Assembly (NCBI GenBank): GCA_015066815.1
Contig: SVNR01000017.1
Coordinates: 1 to 49,886 of the forward strand
Length of the DNA: 49,886 bases
Direction: 5' to 3'
Origin: Ruminococcus sp.
Lineage (GTDB): Bacteria; Bacillota; Clostridia; Oscillospirales; Ruminococcaceae
The notes beneath the pieces were generated by a model that saw nothing but the letters and a program-made list of their open reading frames with translations, was not told the origin of the DNA and searched no databases. The first letter of the stretch is position 1, and each line of letters opens with the position of its first letter. The position numbers were made by a program, and so were the translations under genes. Of the stretch, positions 42,314 through 49,410 are shown in pieces.

Positions 42314-42520
42314 TCAATCATCATAATGTTGATAATATTTTATGAACAAATCATCAACATCTGCAGAAACAGAATCTAACTTTTCAAATTCTTTATCATC
42401 AGAACTTTTCTTTGATATCAAAGAAACAGAAAACCTCAAACATTTAATAAAGAATGAAAGGAGCATTATAGAAAAAGCGAAAAATTTTACATCAACAAAA
42501 AGTTCTATAAATTCATTCAT
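42314..42520 (-). CDS. Phage small membrane protein, 68 aa
   Basis: N-terminal hydrophobic helix (about 8-36) followed by an acidic cytoplasmic tail (SSDDKEFEKLDSVSADVDDL). Not recognised. AGGAG stands 10 bases before ATG 42518-42520. Confidence 0.6.
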   Translation of the reverse strand: MNEFIELFVDVKFFAFSIMLLSFFIKCLRFSVSLISKKSSDDKEFEKLDSVSADVDDLFIKYYQHYDD

Positions 42521-42539
42521 TATTTAATCACTCCTAAAT

Positions 42540-42827
42540 TTATTCAATCCACTTGCTGCGCTCACGTTCGACAATCAGTAAGCGATAGTCTTCATACTTG
42601 ACATTAAAGTCATGATCGTCTTCGCAAAGGTGCAGCAGTGTCATGATGTCTTTCGCAAACTGCAGAAACATGATATAGTTATCCTTAGCCCGGGCAAGCT
42701 CGAAGCAGTCAACGGCATCAGTCTTCCTGAAGCGAATATTAACAAGGTGATCGCGTTCTTCATCCTCGAACCTTGCAAGCTGTGAGAAAAGATATTCATA
42801 TATCAGTGACTTTTCTGTCTGTTTCAT
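42540..42827 (-). CDS. Phage small soluble protein, 95 aa
   Basis: Not recognised. Highly charged, helical (LARFEDEERDHLVNIRFRKT), without membrane segment. GGAGG is 9 to 10 bases before ATG 42825-42827. It overlaps the 63-aa membrane protein gene upstream by 32 bases and follows rep, so it may help replication. Confidence 0.65.
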   Translation of the reverse strand: MKQTEKSLIYEYLFSQLARFEDEERDHLVNIRFRKTDAVDCFELARAKDNYIMFLQFAKDIMTLLHLCEDDHDFNVKYEDYRLLIVERERSKWIE

Positions 42828-42987
42828 TTTCTGAAGCCTCCTTCCCTTTTCTGTTCCGGAGCGTCTTCAGGAGCTGTGACATGTATTTGCCAAAGAAAAG
42901 TATCACACGCAGGAAGAGAGCTGCGATAAACAAGAAGATTGTCAGGAACAACATTATGATTATTGAATAGGTAAAGAACTTAAACAT
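42796..42987 (-). CDS. Phage small membrane protein, 63 aa
   Basis: A strongly hydrophobic N-terminal half (residues about 6-34, one long or two short helices) and a basic, then acidic C-terminal tail. Not recognised. GAGGTG lies 7 bases before ATG 42985-42987; it overlaps rep by 8 bases. Confidence 0.6.
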   Translation of the reverse strand: MFKFFTYSIIIMLFLTIFLFIAALFLRVILFFGKYMSQLLKTLRNRKGKEASENETDRKVTDI

Positions 42988-44263
42988 CAGGCATCACCTC
43001 GTAGTTATATTCGTGTAGCTCCGCAAGTATAGAAGCAGTGTTGCACTCTGCAACCAGAGCTGCTTCGGAATCAAACTGATACACTTGCGGCGGAGCCCAG
43101 GCTCCGGAAGATGAGAACTCATTTGCACAGCGCAATATCTCACGATAAGAAGTACGCGCATCCTTTCGTTTATTGGTTTTGCGCTTAGTGTTATAAAACA
43201 TGTATGTTAGCGTGTTGCTATAGTTGTTGTTATCTGTGATATGTACAGATTTGCTAAATGTTAATGCTGCAGATATACCAAGCTCATTGAGAACATCGCC
43301 ATAAGTCTGATAAACTATCTCAGGTCGTTTAATGCCCTTGCTGCAGCGATATATATGGAATCCTTTGGGGTATAGGTGAAGTCTTCCGCCCTTGATGAAG
43401 CGTTTTGACTTCTTGCCGGAAGGATTGCCGGAAGAATCATAGTCAGGAACATTACATTCCTTTATGCAGATATCTGTCTGATCTGACAGGAAGCTGACCT
43501 GTTTATGATCGAGCTCAGATATCTCAACATCGGCTAAGTATGCGGTAAGATATGCCCCAACGTTATCAACGTTGTCTATCTTACGTGTTGTCGTGAACCC
43601 TCTCTTCGTCTGACTGCTGCCGGAAGTCCATATGCGATATACATCATCGTTTGATATGTACCGGACAATCTTGTTGAAGATAAAGATTATATGAGCATGC
43701 CAGGCACCGCGCCCCTGAGGCTCGCAGATTGATATATACTCAAATGTTAAGCCGAGATTGTGACCTTTTTTATTGCAGAGTCCTGATACAAAGCGTTTAA
43801 ACCGCTTTGTGAATGCTGATAAATCAGACTTAAGAGCAACAGGATCAGTCATGTTTTCAGAGTAAGTAAGAGTGATGAACTTGCAACGGCGAGGATCCGT
43901 AACGTTTGTGTTAATGATAGATCTCAATCGTTTGAATGTTCGCCTTATCTCATTAGGACTCTGAGCGCGATTCTCAGTTGCTTTGTACTTCTTGAGCTCG
44001 TAGAGATAACCGTTACTGTGCAGATGTAGGTCGATATCAGGGCGCGATAATGCTATCCTGTTCCGGGTTGATTCAATGATATCAGATTCAGATGTAGCCA
44101 GAGGATGAGCGAAATCAATGTAGTGCTCCTGGTCAATCTTGATGATACCGGAGCCCGTCGACTTGTGGTCATAAGCCATTATCTCATGTATGTTACCCTG
44201 TCGGGTGTGTTTAACTATACGATTGTAAGATATAGGTTTGGTTTCAACGTGCTTGACATGCAT
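42980..44263 (-). CDS. Rolling-circle replication initiator (HUH Rep) of the inovirus
   Basis: A 427-residue Rep that should nick the double-stranded replicative form to start rolling-circle synthesis. Motif 1 FITLTYSEN is at 129-137, the metal-binding HUH motif appears as GRGAWHAHIIF with His189 and His191, and the tyrosine motif GAYLTAYL puts candidate nicking residues at Tyr238 and Tyr242. It occupies the gene II position: directly after the hairpin-rich intergenic region. ATG 44261-44263 has AAGGGG upstream. Family class is clear; exact Rep family would need profile comparison. Confidence 0.85.
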   Translation of the reverse strand: MHVKHVETKPISYNRIVKHTRQGNIHEIMAYDHKSTGSGIIKIDQEHYIDFAHPLATSESDIIESTRNRIALSRPDIDLHLHSNGYLYELKKYKATENRAQSPNEIRRTFKRLRSIINTNVTDPRRCKFITLTYSENMTDPVALKSDLSAFTKRFKRFVSGLCNKKGHNLGLTFEYISICEPQGRGAWHAHIIFIFNKIVRYISNDDVYRIWTSGSSQTKRGFTTTRKIDNVDNVGAYLTAYLADVEISELDHKQVSFLSDQTDICIKECNVPDYDSSGNPSGKKSKRFIKGGRLHLYPKGFHIYRCSKGIKRPEIVYQTYGDVLNELGISAALTFSKSVHITDNNNYSNTLTYMFYNTKRKTNKRKDARTSYREILRCANEFSSSGAWAPPQVYQFDSEAALVAECNTASILAELHEYNYEVMPDV

Positions 44264-44330
44264 ACTTAGTATAACCCCTTTGTATTGTTTTCTTTGCCAA
44301 GATGACTATGACGGCAACTTGTAACATTGA

Positions 44331-44430
44331 AATCAAGTTAAAGGGCTGCGCCCCGTGCCGCTGCGCGGCAGTCTCGCAGGCGAGACTGCACGCGCGTGCG
44401 GCTATGGGCACTTCACCTATTCACTTGATT
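44331..44430. other. Hairpin-rich intergenic region: candidate inovirus origin / packaging signal
   Basis: Within an AT-rich element this is a GC-rich island. Hairpins: GGGC-TGC-GCCC (44343-44353), GCCGC-TGC-GCGGC (44357-44369), GCAGTCTCG/CGAGACTGC (44368-44389), and the palindrome ACGCGCGT (44390-44397). All are enclosed by AATCAAGT (44331-44338) and ACTTGATT (44423-44430), the latter inside the zot 3' end. In Ff phages the region between the assembly genes and gene II carries the origins and the packaging hairpin. Confidence 0.6.
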
Positions 44431-45292
44431 CCTTATTGCTACAGTCGGCGGTCAAGTGTTCATTTCTTGGCTTCCAGCCTTTTAGAGTCAGCCGGGCAAC
44501 TTTAGCGCGTGTATCATAGGATCCACGCAGGAAATCATCGTGTACGAAAAAATAGGTCTTATATTTGCGGAGCTTGACAACCTGTGCTTCAAACTCCTTG
44601 ATCTGAGGACGGTAAATCCGGACAATAGTCAGACATCCGGCAATAGTCATCGGCTTGACGTAGTAGTCAATCTGTTCACGAAGTGCAGCAGAAAGACGGT
44701 TAAACCTTTGAGTAGTCATAGCAATCATTTTATGCTGCTTACGTTCCTGACAAATTTCCTGAAGGACCTCTGGAGGAAAGTTCTTGCTCTCTGCAGAGTT
44801 AAACCAGTTCTGAGCTTCATCAAGAACAACAACCATTCCATGCTTGCCGTTATCGACAAACACAAAGTCTTCAGGACCGGTAATAATCTGATCAGCTCCG
44901 TTAATGTCAATGTTTGATAATACTTTGACCTTCGGGAAACGTCTGCGGATACGGTGAAGCATATCGATAAGCGCGATAGACTTGCCGCTTCCTTGCTGAC
45001 CGACAAAACACCAAAGGCCATACATATCGAACTCGTCAGGATCACGTGTGAGCATATCAAGAACATATCGGCGTGGAAAATCAACTAATATGCGCACAAT
45101 AGCATTACGGTTTTTTTCAGTGTTGATATATGTGCGCTTGGGGCGTTTCAGTTTCTTAAACACGGTGAAATAGAAATACCAGCAGAAGCCGGATATAATA
45201 AGAGGCATAAGCAGGCACAAAAGTATACAGAAAATGCTTAAGAAGAACTGGAACATAAGTTTAAAGATAGGGATAGCAGATTGCCAGAACAT
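44417..45292 (-). CDS. Zot/pI-like inovirus assembly ATPase, N-terminal membrane anchor
   Basis: ATPase that drives assembly and extrusion of filamentous virions through the cell membrane. Hydrophobic residues about 8-45 form one or two membrane helices, a Lys/Arg-rich stretch follows, and the FtsK/HerA-like ATPase domain spans about 85-260: Walker A GQQGSGKS (98-105), Walker B VVVLDEAQ (154-161), and TTQRFNRL. In classical Zot/pI the ATPase comes first and the membrane helix later, so the order is reversed here. ATG 45290-45292 has GGAGG 6 bases upstream. It follows the pVI-like gene, the gene I position. Confidence 0.88.
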   Translation of the reverse strand: MFWQSAIPIFKLMFQFFLSIFCILLCLLMPLIISGFCWYFYFTVFKKLKRPKRTYINTEKNRNAIVRILVDFPRRYVLDMLTRDPDEFDMYGLWCFVGQQGSGKSIALIDMLHRIRRRFPKVKVLSNIDINGADQIITGPEDFVFVDNGKHGMVVVLDEAQNWFNSAESKNFPPEVLQEICQERKQHKMIAMTTQRFNRLSAALREQIDYYVKPMTIAGCLTIVRIYRPQIKEFEAQVVKLRKYKTYFFVHDDFLRGSYDTRAKVARLTLKGWKPRNEHLTADCSNKESSE

Positions 45293-45294
45293 TA

Positions 45295-45558
45295 TTAACC
45301 TCCGGATATAGTAGGAATGAATGACTTGACTCTCATACAAAGAGCCCAGAAGATACGAAACTGGATGACAAGAAGTTTGAGCTCAAACAGGACGAGGATC
45401 GGAGCCATAGGGATAAAGAAAGCAACACCGTTAAAGAACTCGACTATATTATCGAATAGATTAACAGGTATAGTGAAATCAAGTGTGGGAAGTGCATCAA
45501 GAAGGTTATACGCAAGTGTGAACACCATCTTGAATATGAAGAGAATAATTGATAGCAT
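45295..45558 (-). CDS. pVI-like minor virion protein, 87 aa
   Basis: Two to three hydrophobic segments (about 3-22, 43-62 and 62-80) in 87 residues. It lies between the pIII-like and pI-like genes, exactly where gene VI of Ff phages sits; identification rests on this position and hydrophobic character, not on sequence recognition. The ATG shares one base with the preceding stop (TAATG) and GAGGTG lies upstream, so it is coupled to the pIII-like gene. Confidence 0.65.
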   Translation of the reverse strand: MLSIILFIFKMVFTLAYNLLDALPTLDFTIPVNLFDNIVEFFNGVAFFIPMAPILVLFELKLLVIQFRIFWALCMRVKSFIPTISGG

Positions 45559-47336
45559 TATAAATCACCTCGTTTTGAATTATCGTAACTATCAAAAGCG
45601 TTCTGGACGTCGGAAACGTTACCAATGATTTTAGGAATAGACTTGTAGAGGCTGAAAAGATACCCAACAAAAAGAACAAAGGTAATCAGAGCGTGAATCT
45701 GAGGGCGGTATTTTGCATAAAGCTTAAAGCTGAATATTTCAACCTTATTGCCGCCGATACTGACACTCCATTCGGGAATGTCAGTAGTAAAGGCAGCGTC
45801 TGAAAGATACTCAGGATCCGAATCATCGAACTTAAGCAGCATTGATCTGACTGCTGCCTTCTCTCCGGATTCAGCCGTTGAAACTTCAGTACCGGGAGAT
45901 GCTGCAGGAAGATTCATAAGCTGAACGGGGGCGTTGTAGTACTGGTATACTTCCCCGTCCTCATTTACGTCAATACCGCATTTTTCAAAAAAATCAGATG
46001 AAAAAAGATCGGAGAGCTGCGAGGCAACAGGAATTTTTTCATCGAGTTTAGTGTCAAACTTGGTTGACCACTCATCGAAGAATAATTCTACTTCTGACTC
46101 CTTGTCTTCAGGAATATCAATTTCTATGTTAGTAGTTCCGCCGACGTTATCCAGGGCGCTGATCAGAGTCTTTATGTCAGAAGAAAAAGCAGCGTATGCA
46201 TGACCTGCAACATTATCGGGCAGAAGATTGATGTTATATATCAGCTCATCAAGACGAGTGTCAATCTGATCAACGCTGTTCTGAATGTATTTCGGAATGT
46301 TAAGAACAGCTCTGAGAATCTCACGGAGCAGAGATATATCTGTTGTGTCTTCTTCAGTGTCGGTTATCAAAGTCTGATCATCTTTATTGGTATTCGGTTT
46401 TATGAAGTCCGGGAGATGAGGTCCATAAACGTCATCAGATACAGAGCTGTTTTTGTAGAATAGATATTGTTTATAGAGAGTACGCAAGGCAGTAAATAAA
46501 TTTTTCTGAGATGCAGCGTCGGCAACAGAAAAAGAGTACTTGACAGCCCAGACAGGCCAAAGAAGGATAAAGTTAATCAGAGAGCTTCCCTGTTGGTCGT
46601 AGAAATCTACCAGAACTGAAAGCTTTGATGCAGGAATTTCAATGCCGGACTGCTCATAGATGTAAGGAAGTTTATTTTTGTTTATGATCCATTCTACAAA
46701 GCTATCTTTATCGATGTTCAGGGGTGAAGATACAGGAGAAGTGTCGATATCAACAGAAGGCAGTTCGACATCCAGGAAAGTAGGAAGATAAACAAAGTTT
46801 GAGGAAGTGTAAAAAACAGAAAAATCATCGGCGCAAGAATACTGTGAACCTGATACACGCAAATGACAATAACGAGTACGAGAGGGAGTTAAAGTAATGC
46901 CTGAGTACAAATAACTAAAATCAAGTGTTTTTAATTCTTCAAAAGTAAAGGTAAGATTTGCGTTGTGCATCTGCGATTCATGGTTGATAAACGTAACCCC
47001 TGAAGAAGTAAGAATAGTAGAAGCATAAGGTATAGTAGAACCATTAGACTGAATAACATCATAATAAGTAAGATCACCTTGTTTATAAGTACGGCATTTT
47101 GAGTAAGAAAAAAATTTGACGTACTGATTATAAGTAAAAACAATAGTGTCATAAGGATTGAACGTCGGATTCTCTGCGAGACTATCGAACATCAACTTGT
47201 AATTATCATTGCCGGTTCCAACGGCGAAATCATAAATGTTTAAATCAGACGTTGCTGCCGAAGCTCTGGGCGGCGGAGCCAGGACAGTTAAAAATATAAT
47301 CGCAGCTGTTACAGCTGCAAGGATTTTTTTAAACAT
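45558..47336 (-). CDS. pIII-like adsorption / minor coat protein, 592 aa
   Basis: Large secreted protein tethered by its C terminus. A signal peptide (1 to about 27; hydrophobic core then PPPRASA), a long ectodomain rich in Ser, Thr, Tyr and Asp, and one membrane helix (about 555-575, LITFVLFVGYLFSLY) with a short cytoplasmic end. This is the pIII plan: an outer receptor-binding part and a C-terminal membrane anchor. No sequence similarity to Ff pIII is expected or seen. It follows a terminator after the coat gene and precedes the pVI-like gene. GGAGG is found before ATG 47334-47336. Host receptor unknown. Confidence 0.8.
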   Translation of the reverse strand: MFKKILAAVTAAIIFLTVLAPPPRASAATSDLNIYDFAVGTGNDNYKLMFDSLAENPTFNPYDTIVFTYNQYVKFFSYSKCRTYKQGDLTYYDVIQSNGSTIPYASTILTSSGVTFINHESQMHNANLTFTFEELKTLDFSYLYSGITLTPSRTRYCHLRVSGSQYSCADDFSVFYTSSNFVYLPTFLDVELPSVDIDTSPVSSPLNIDKDSFVEWIINKNKLPYIYEQSGIEIPASKLSVLVDFYDQQGSSLINFILLWPVWAVKYSFSVADAASQKNLFTALRTLYKQYLFYKNSSVSDDVYGPHLPDFIKPNTNKDDQTLITDTEEDTTDISLLREILRAVLNIPKYIQNSVDQIDTRLDELIYNINLLPDNVAGHAYAAFSSDIKTLISALDNVGGTTNIEIDIPEDKESEVELFFDEWSTKFDTKLDEKIPVASQLSDLFSSDFFEKCGIDVNEDGEVYQYYNAPVQLMNLPAASPGTEVSTAESGEKAAVRSMLLKFDDSDPEYLSDAAFTTDIPEWSVSIGGNKVEIFSFKLYAKYRPQIHALITFVLFVGYLFSLYKSIPKIIGNVSDVQNAFDSYDNSKRGDL

Positions 47337-47349
47337 GAAAAATCACCTC

Positions 47350-47386
47350 CAAAAAAATAAGACGCACTTATAATAAGTACGTCTTT
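47350..47386 (-). terminator. Terminator between coat and pIII-like genes
   Basis: Stem AAGACG-C-ACTTAT / ATAAGT-A-CGTCTT (47359-47385) with one mismatch; on the minus strand ATTTTTTTGG follows. Same place as the gene VIII terminator of Ff phages. Confidence 0.75.
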
Positions 47387-47416
47387 GCGATACGATCCAT
47401 TAAGCCGTACCGGTGT

Positions 47417-47608
47417 TTATGCGCCTCTGACCATTGATAATACCCAGCCGATAGCTTTGCGGATTGCGGTTATGCCGAAAACTGACGGGAATACCGTTGG
47501 AATGAGTGCAACTATTGCGGAGTAAATCACTGTGTAGTCAACGCCGCCAAGATTTGTTGTAAGCTGCGTTACGAGATCTACTGCTTCCTGAGTTGTCTGC
47601 GGATCCAT
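47417..47608 (-). CDS. Major-coat-like protein (pVIII-like), 63 aa
   Basis: The capsid protein candidate. Residues 1-20 are acidic and amphipathic (D2, E8, D11), residues about 26-48 form a hydrophobic helix (TVIYSAIVALIPTVFPSVFG), and the end is basic (R50, K51, R61). Acidic, hydrophobic, basic is the order of filamentous phage major coat proteins; the basic end packs against DNA. There is no cleavable signal peptide, as in Pf3. It is followed by a terminator, consistent with high expression. Assignment is from architecture and gene order. Confidence 0.75.
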   Translation of the reverse strand: MDPQTTQEAVDLVTQLTTNLGGVDYTVIYSAIVALIPTVFPSVFGITAIRKAIGWVLSMVRGA

Positions 47609-47611
47609 GCT

Positions 47612-47920
47612 TTACACCCCCTTGAAAAATGTGTTTATTATTACTCTGCATATCAGGCAGACTATAATAATCATTGCCATACCGAAGAAGTAAGATAATA
47701 ATATCTCAATGTTGTGAACACTCTGATATGTCAGTTCCGAATAATCAACCGAACCGGTGACAGTTGTTAATAATTCTGTTGCTTCCGTTACCGGTCCGGC
47801 GGTTAAGGTTGATTCGGATATCATTTCAGAGGTTATTTCTGTGATATTTGTGATAATAATATCAGGTTCTGTGATTGTGTCGGTAACTTCGGTTATTACC
47901 GGTACAGTTGTTTCTGTCAC
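47612..47920 (-). CDS. Thr/Glu-rich single-pass protein, candidate minor coat protein
   Basis: 102 residues: the first 60 are rich in Thr, Glu and Ile in a loosely repeated pattern (PVITEVTDTITEPDIIITNI), then a membrane helix (about 72-95) and a short basic end (FFKGV). It precedes the coat gene, where pVII and pIX of Ff are encoded, but is much longer than those. The Thr-rich part would be exposed and could be glycosylated or adhesive. It overlaps its upstream gene by 4 bases. Confidence 0.65.
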   Translation of the reverse strand: MTETTVPVITEVTDTITEPDIIITNITEITSEMISESTLTAGPVTEATELLTTVTGSVDYSELTYQSVHNIEILLSYFFGMAMIIIVCLICRVIINTFFKGV

Positions 47921-48231
47921 TTCTTATCACCGGTTCCTGATGCAGGAGAAGGAACTGCATGAAATTTTATGAGAACCGGTTTGTTCTCTGATAAAGTATA
48001 TCTTGCGTCTATATCCTTATCTACTAAGTCAGGATAATCAGAGAAATTGCGAAGACCGGTTACTCTGCAGAAGTCTTCACGCTTGATCTTGATGACTTCT
48101 GCGGATAATCCGTAATTGCCCGGAGCTTCATCTGTTATACAGCTGTATCTGATGTAGTCCCATTCGATGTTATTGCCCCTGTCATCCGTCATGGATCCTT
48201 CTTTGTGCTTAGCACCTATACACTTAAACAT
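47917..48231 (-). CDS. Candidate ssDNA-binding protein (pV-like), 104 aa
   Basis: Soluble, beta-rich sequence with alternating hydrophobic residues (DYIRYSCITDEAPGNYGLSA, then EVIKIKREDFCRV and KPVLIKFHAV) that suggests a small OB-like fold. The position between an early small gene and the coat genes is that of the gene V ssDNA-binding protein. I do not recognise a precise family, so the call is positional. It overlaps the gene upstream by 8 bases. Confidence 0.45.
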   Translation of the reverse strand: MFKCIGAKHKEGSMTDDRGNNIEWDYIRYSCITDEAPGNYGLSAEVIKIKREDFCRVTGLRNFSDYPDLVDKDIDARYTLSENKPVLIKFHAVPSPASGTGDKK

Positions 48232-48442
48232 TGTCTTTCACCTCCTGTAGATGTACAAGCTGTTCCCGGAGATTCTCCATCGATCGCTCATACTCAACGT
48301 TCTCTTTCTGCAGCTTGTCACAACGTTCCTTATACTTCTTGTTGCTTCGGTTAAGACTGAATACATGCAGTGTCCAACCAATTGACAGTATGTATATCAT
48401 GTACTGACTTGTGCAGAAGCTGATGATTTTTTCGAGTGTCAT
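48224..48442 (-). CDS. Phage small membrane/coiled-coil protein, 72 aa
   Basis: One membrane helix (about 10-28) followed by a charged coiled-coil (KKYKERCDKLQKENVEYERS). First leftward gene after the repressor-controlled promoter. ATG 48440-48442 has GGAGG about 11 bases upstream; an in-frame ATG 6 codons earlier is also possible. Function unknown. Confidence 0.65.
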   Translation of the reverse strand: MTLEKIISFCTSQYMIYILSIGWTLHVFSLNRSNKKYKERCDKLQKENVEYERSMENLREQLVHLQEVKDNV

Positions 48443-48566
48443 AATTGTGTCAGCCTCCATTTTTTCTTATTGTGCCCCCTGGGGGGGTTCAGCTGCTGTA
48501 TGTCAACAGCTGACACAATACAAAGAGTTATGATCATCGCCGGGCTATTGGCGAGTATCATCTGTT

Positions 48567-48595
48567 TTGACTTCTCCCTGGCTCTGATGTATAAT
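48567..48595 (+). promoter_or_regulatory. Rightward promoter of the 51-aa membrane protein
   Basis: TTGACT (48567-48572), 17-base spacer, TATAAT (48590-48595). The 48461-48680 gap also contains GGGGGG and an AGCTGCTGTATGTCAACAGC hairpin-like stretch near 48490. Confidence 0.7.
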
Positions 48596-48636
48596 GTAAT
48601 TACCACAAAACAAAATACAGAGAGGAAGGTGAAAAA

Positions 48637-48666
48637 TTGAAAAAGTATTTACCTATATATGCTTGA
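48637..48666 (+). CDS. Possible 9-residue leader peptide
   Basis: TTG 48637, preceded by GAGGAAGGTG, encodes MKKYLPIYA and stops at TGA 48664-48666, 14 bases before the next ATG. A well-placed Shine-Dalgarno in front of such a short frame suggests a translated leader that couples to the downstream gene. Speculative. Confidence 0.35.
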   Translation: MKKYLPIYA

Positions 48667-48680
48667 AAGGGGGTGAAAAA

Positions 48681-48836
48681 ATGAAAAGATTCATAATACC
48701 GTTAATAGTGTTATTTGCAATTACATATAATTTCTATGGACTGGAAAATGCTATTGCATATACTGCTATTTGTTTTATTTTCGGATTATTGATAGTGGGC
48801 TTTGAAAAGCTTACTAAGATTAATTCGAATTACTAA
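48681..48836 (+). CDS. Small two-helix membrane protein, 51 aa
   Basis: Starts MKRFIIPLIVLFAITYNFYG; hydrophobic segments at about 4-17 and 25-42 and a basic/polar end (FEKLTKINSNY). AAAGGGGGTG lies just before ATG 48681, and the gene has a strong promoter and two terminators, so it is real and expressed independently of the phage operon. It is transcribed against the leftward phage transcript. Could be a lysogeny-expressed membrane protein such as an exclusion factor, or a toxin kept silent by antisense; nothing decides. Confidence 0.65.
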   Translation: MKRFIIPLIVLFAITYNFYGLENAIAYTAICFIFGLLIVGFEKLTKINSNY

Positions 48837-48843
48837 TCATTCT

Positions 48844-48916
48844 CCCCGGAGCTGTTTCAGTTCCGGGGCTTTTTCACTCTCTTTGTCCCTCTGGTGACCA
48901 GAGGGAGCGTTTTTTG
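48844..48916 (+). terminator. Two consecutive terminators
   Basis: First: CCCCGGA/TCCGGGG followed by CTTTTT (to 48875). Second: TCCCTCTGGT-G-ACCAGAGGGA followed by GCGTTTTTT (to 48916). Both have T-runs only on the plus strand, so leftward phage transcription would not be stopped. Confidence 0.8.
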
Positions 48917-48935
48917 ATAGGGAGAAGTCTAATAA

Positions 48936-49020
48936 GATTATTCATATATGAATAATCTACAAGTACAGTATAATTCATATGCAAATATATGTCAACCCTT
49001 TTTTATTCATATATGATATA
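48936..49020. promoter_or_regulatory. Repressor operators and leftward phage promoter
   Basis: Leftward promoter: TTGACA (48990-48995), 17 bases, TATACT (48967-48972) on the minus strand. Operators: a perfect 22-bp palindrome at 48936-48957 with core ATTCATATATGAAT, a half-site ATTCATAT at 48973-48980 inside the promoter spacer, and TTATTCATATATGATATA at 49003-49020 just before the repressor gene. Centres are roughly 32-34 bp apart. This is the likely lysogeny switch. Confidence 0.7.
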
Positions 49021-49056
49021 GTTTATAGAAAATAAACAAAAATGAGGTTATGAATT

Positions 49057-49410
49057 ATGTACTTTCGATTAAAAGATTTACGAGAAGATAAAGACATGAG
49101 TCAAGAAGAAGTAGGCAAAGTAATTAAAACAAGTGCCGCATATTATGGAGCATACGAAATTGGAAAAAGAGATCTTCCGTTGGAAAGAGCAATAACGCTT
49201 GCTAAGTTCTACAGCGTTTCTCTTGACTATCTCGCCGGACTCACCAACGACAAAGGCGGATTGCACTGCAATTTCCTCGAATCTGAGGAAAAAGAGCTTA
49301 TTGAAGCTTGGCGTGGTCTTTCGACTTCTAATAAGCAGCTTATTAAAGCTAACATCGTTGCTCTTTCTGACAGGAAGCCTTCTTCCGGCGTAAAAAAATC
49401 CGTCGGCTAA
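49057..49410 (+). CDS. XRE-family repressor (cI-like), 117 aa
   Basis: Residues about 3-65 are a typical XRE helix-turn-helix (LREDKDMSQEEVGKVIKTSA, then YGAYEIGKRDLPLERAITLA and YSVSLDYLAGL); the remaining 50 residues form a short helical C terminus (SEEKELIEAWRGLSTSNKQL). No protease or auto-cleavage motif is seen, so induction is not of the LexA type. ATG 49057 has GAGG about 11 bases upstream. It is divergent from the leftward phage promoter and flanked by its probable operators. Confidence 0.88.
   Translation: MYFRLKDLREDKDMSQEEVGKVIKTSAAYYGAYEIGKRDLPLERAITLAKFYSVSLDYLAGLTNDKGGLHCNFLESEEKELIEAWRGLSTSNKQLIKANIVALSDRKPSSGVKKSVG

Larger units (their letters stand above)
40386..49410. mobile_element. 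Integrated inovirus (filamentous phage) prophage; right end uncertain
   Basis: About 9 kb carrying the hallmark inovirus set: HUH Rep (42980-44263), Zot/pI-like ATPase (44417-45292), major-coat-like protein (47417-47608), pIII-like (45558-47336) and pVI-like (45295-45558) proteins, in the Ff gene order on the minus strand. It also has XRE and ribbon-helix-helix regulators and many small genes. There is no integrase or transposase; a dif-like site marks the left edge. No secretin (pIV) is present, in line with a one-membrane host. Left boundary is taken as the dif-like site; the right boundary is set after the repressor gene, but the repeat region up to the window edge may belong to it. Confidence 0.85.

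Noticed and set aside
44302-44505. Plus-strand 67-aa frame over the hairpin island
   Set aside because: Runs through the structured intergenic region and zot 3' end; Cys/Arg/Ala-rich composition is produced by the GC-rich hairpins.
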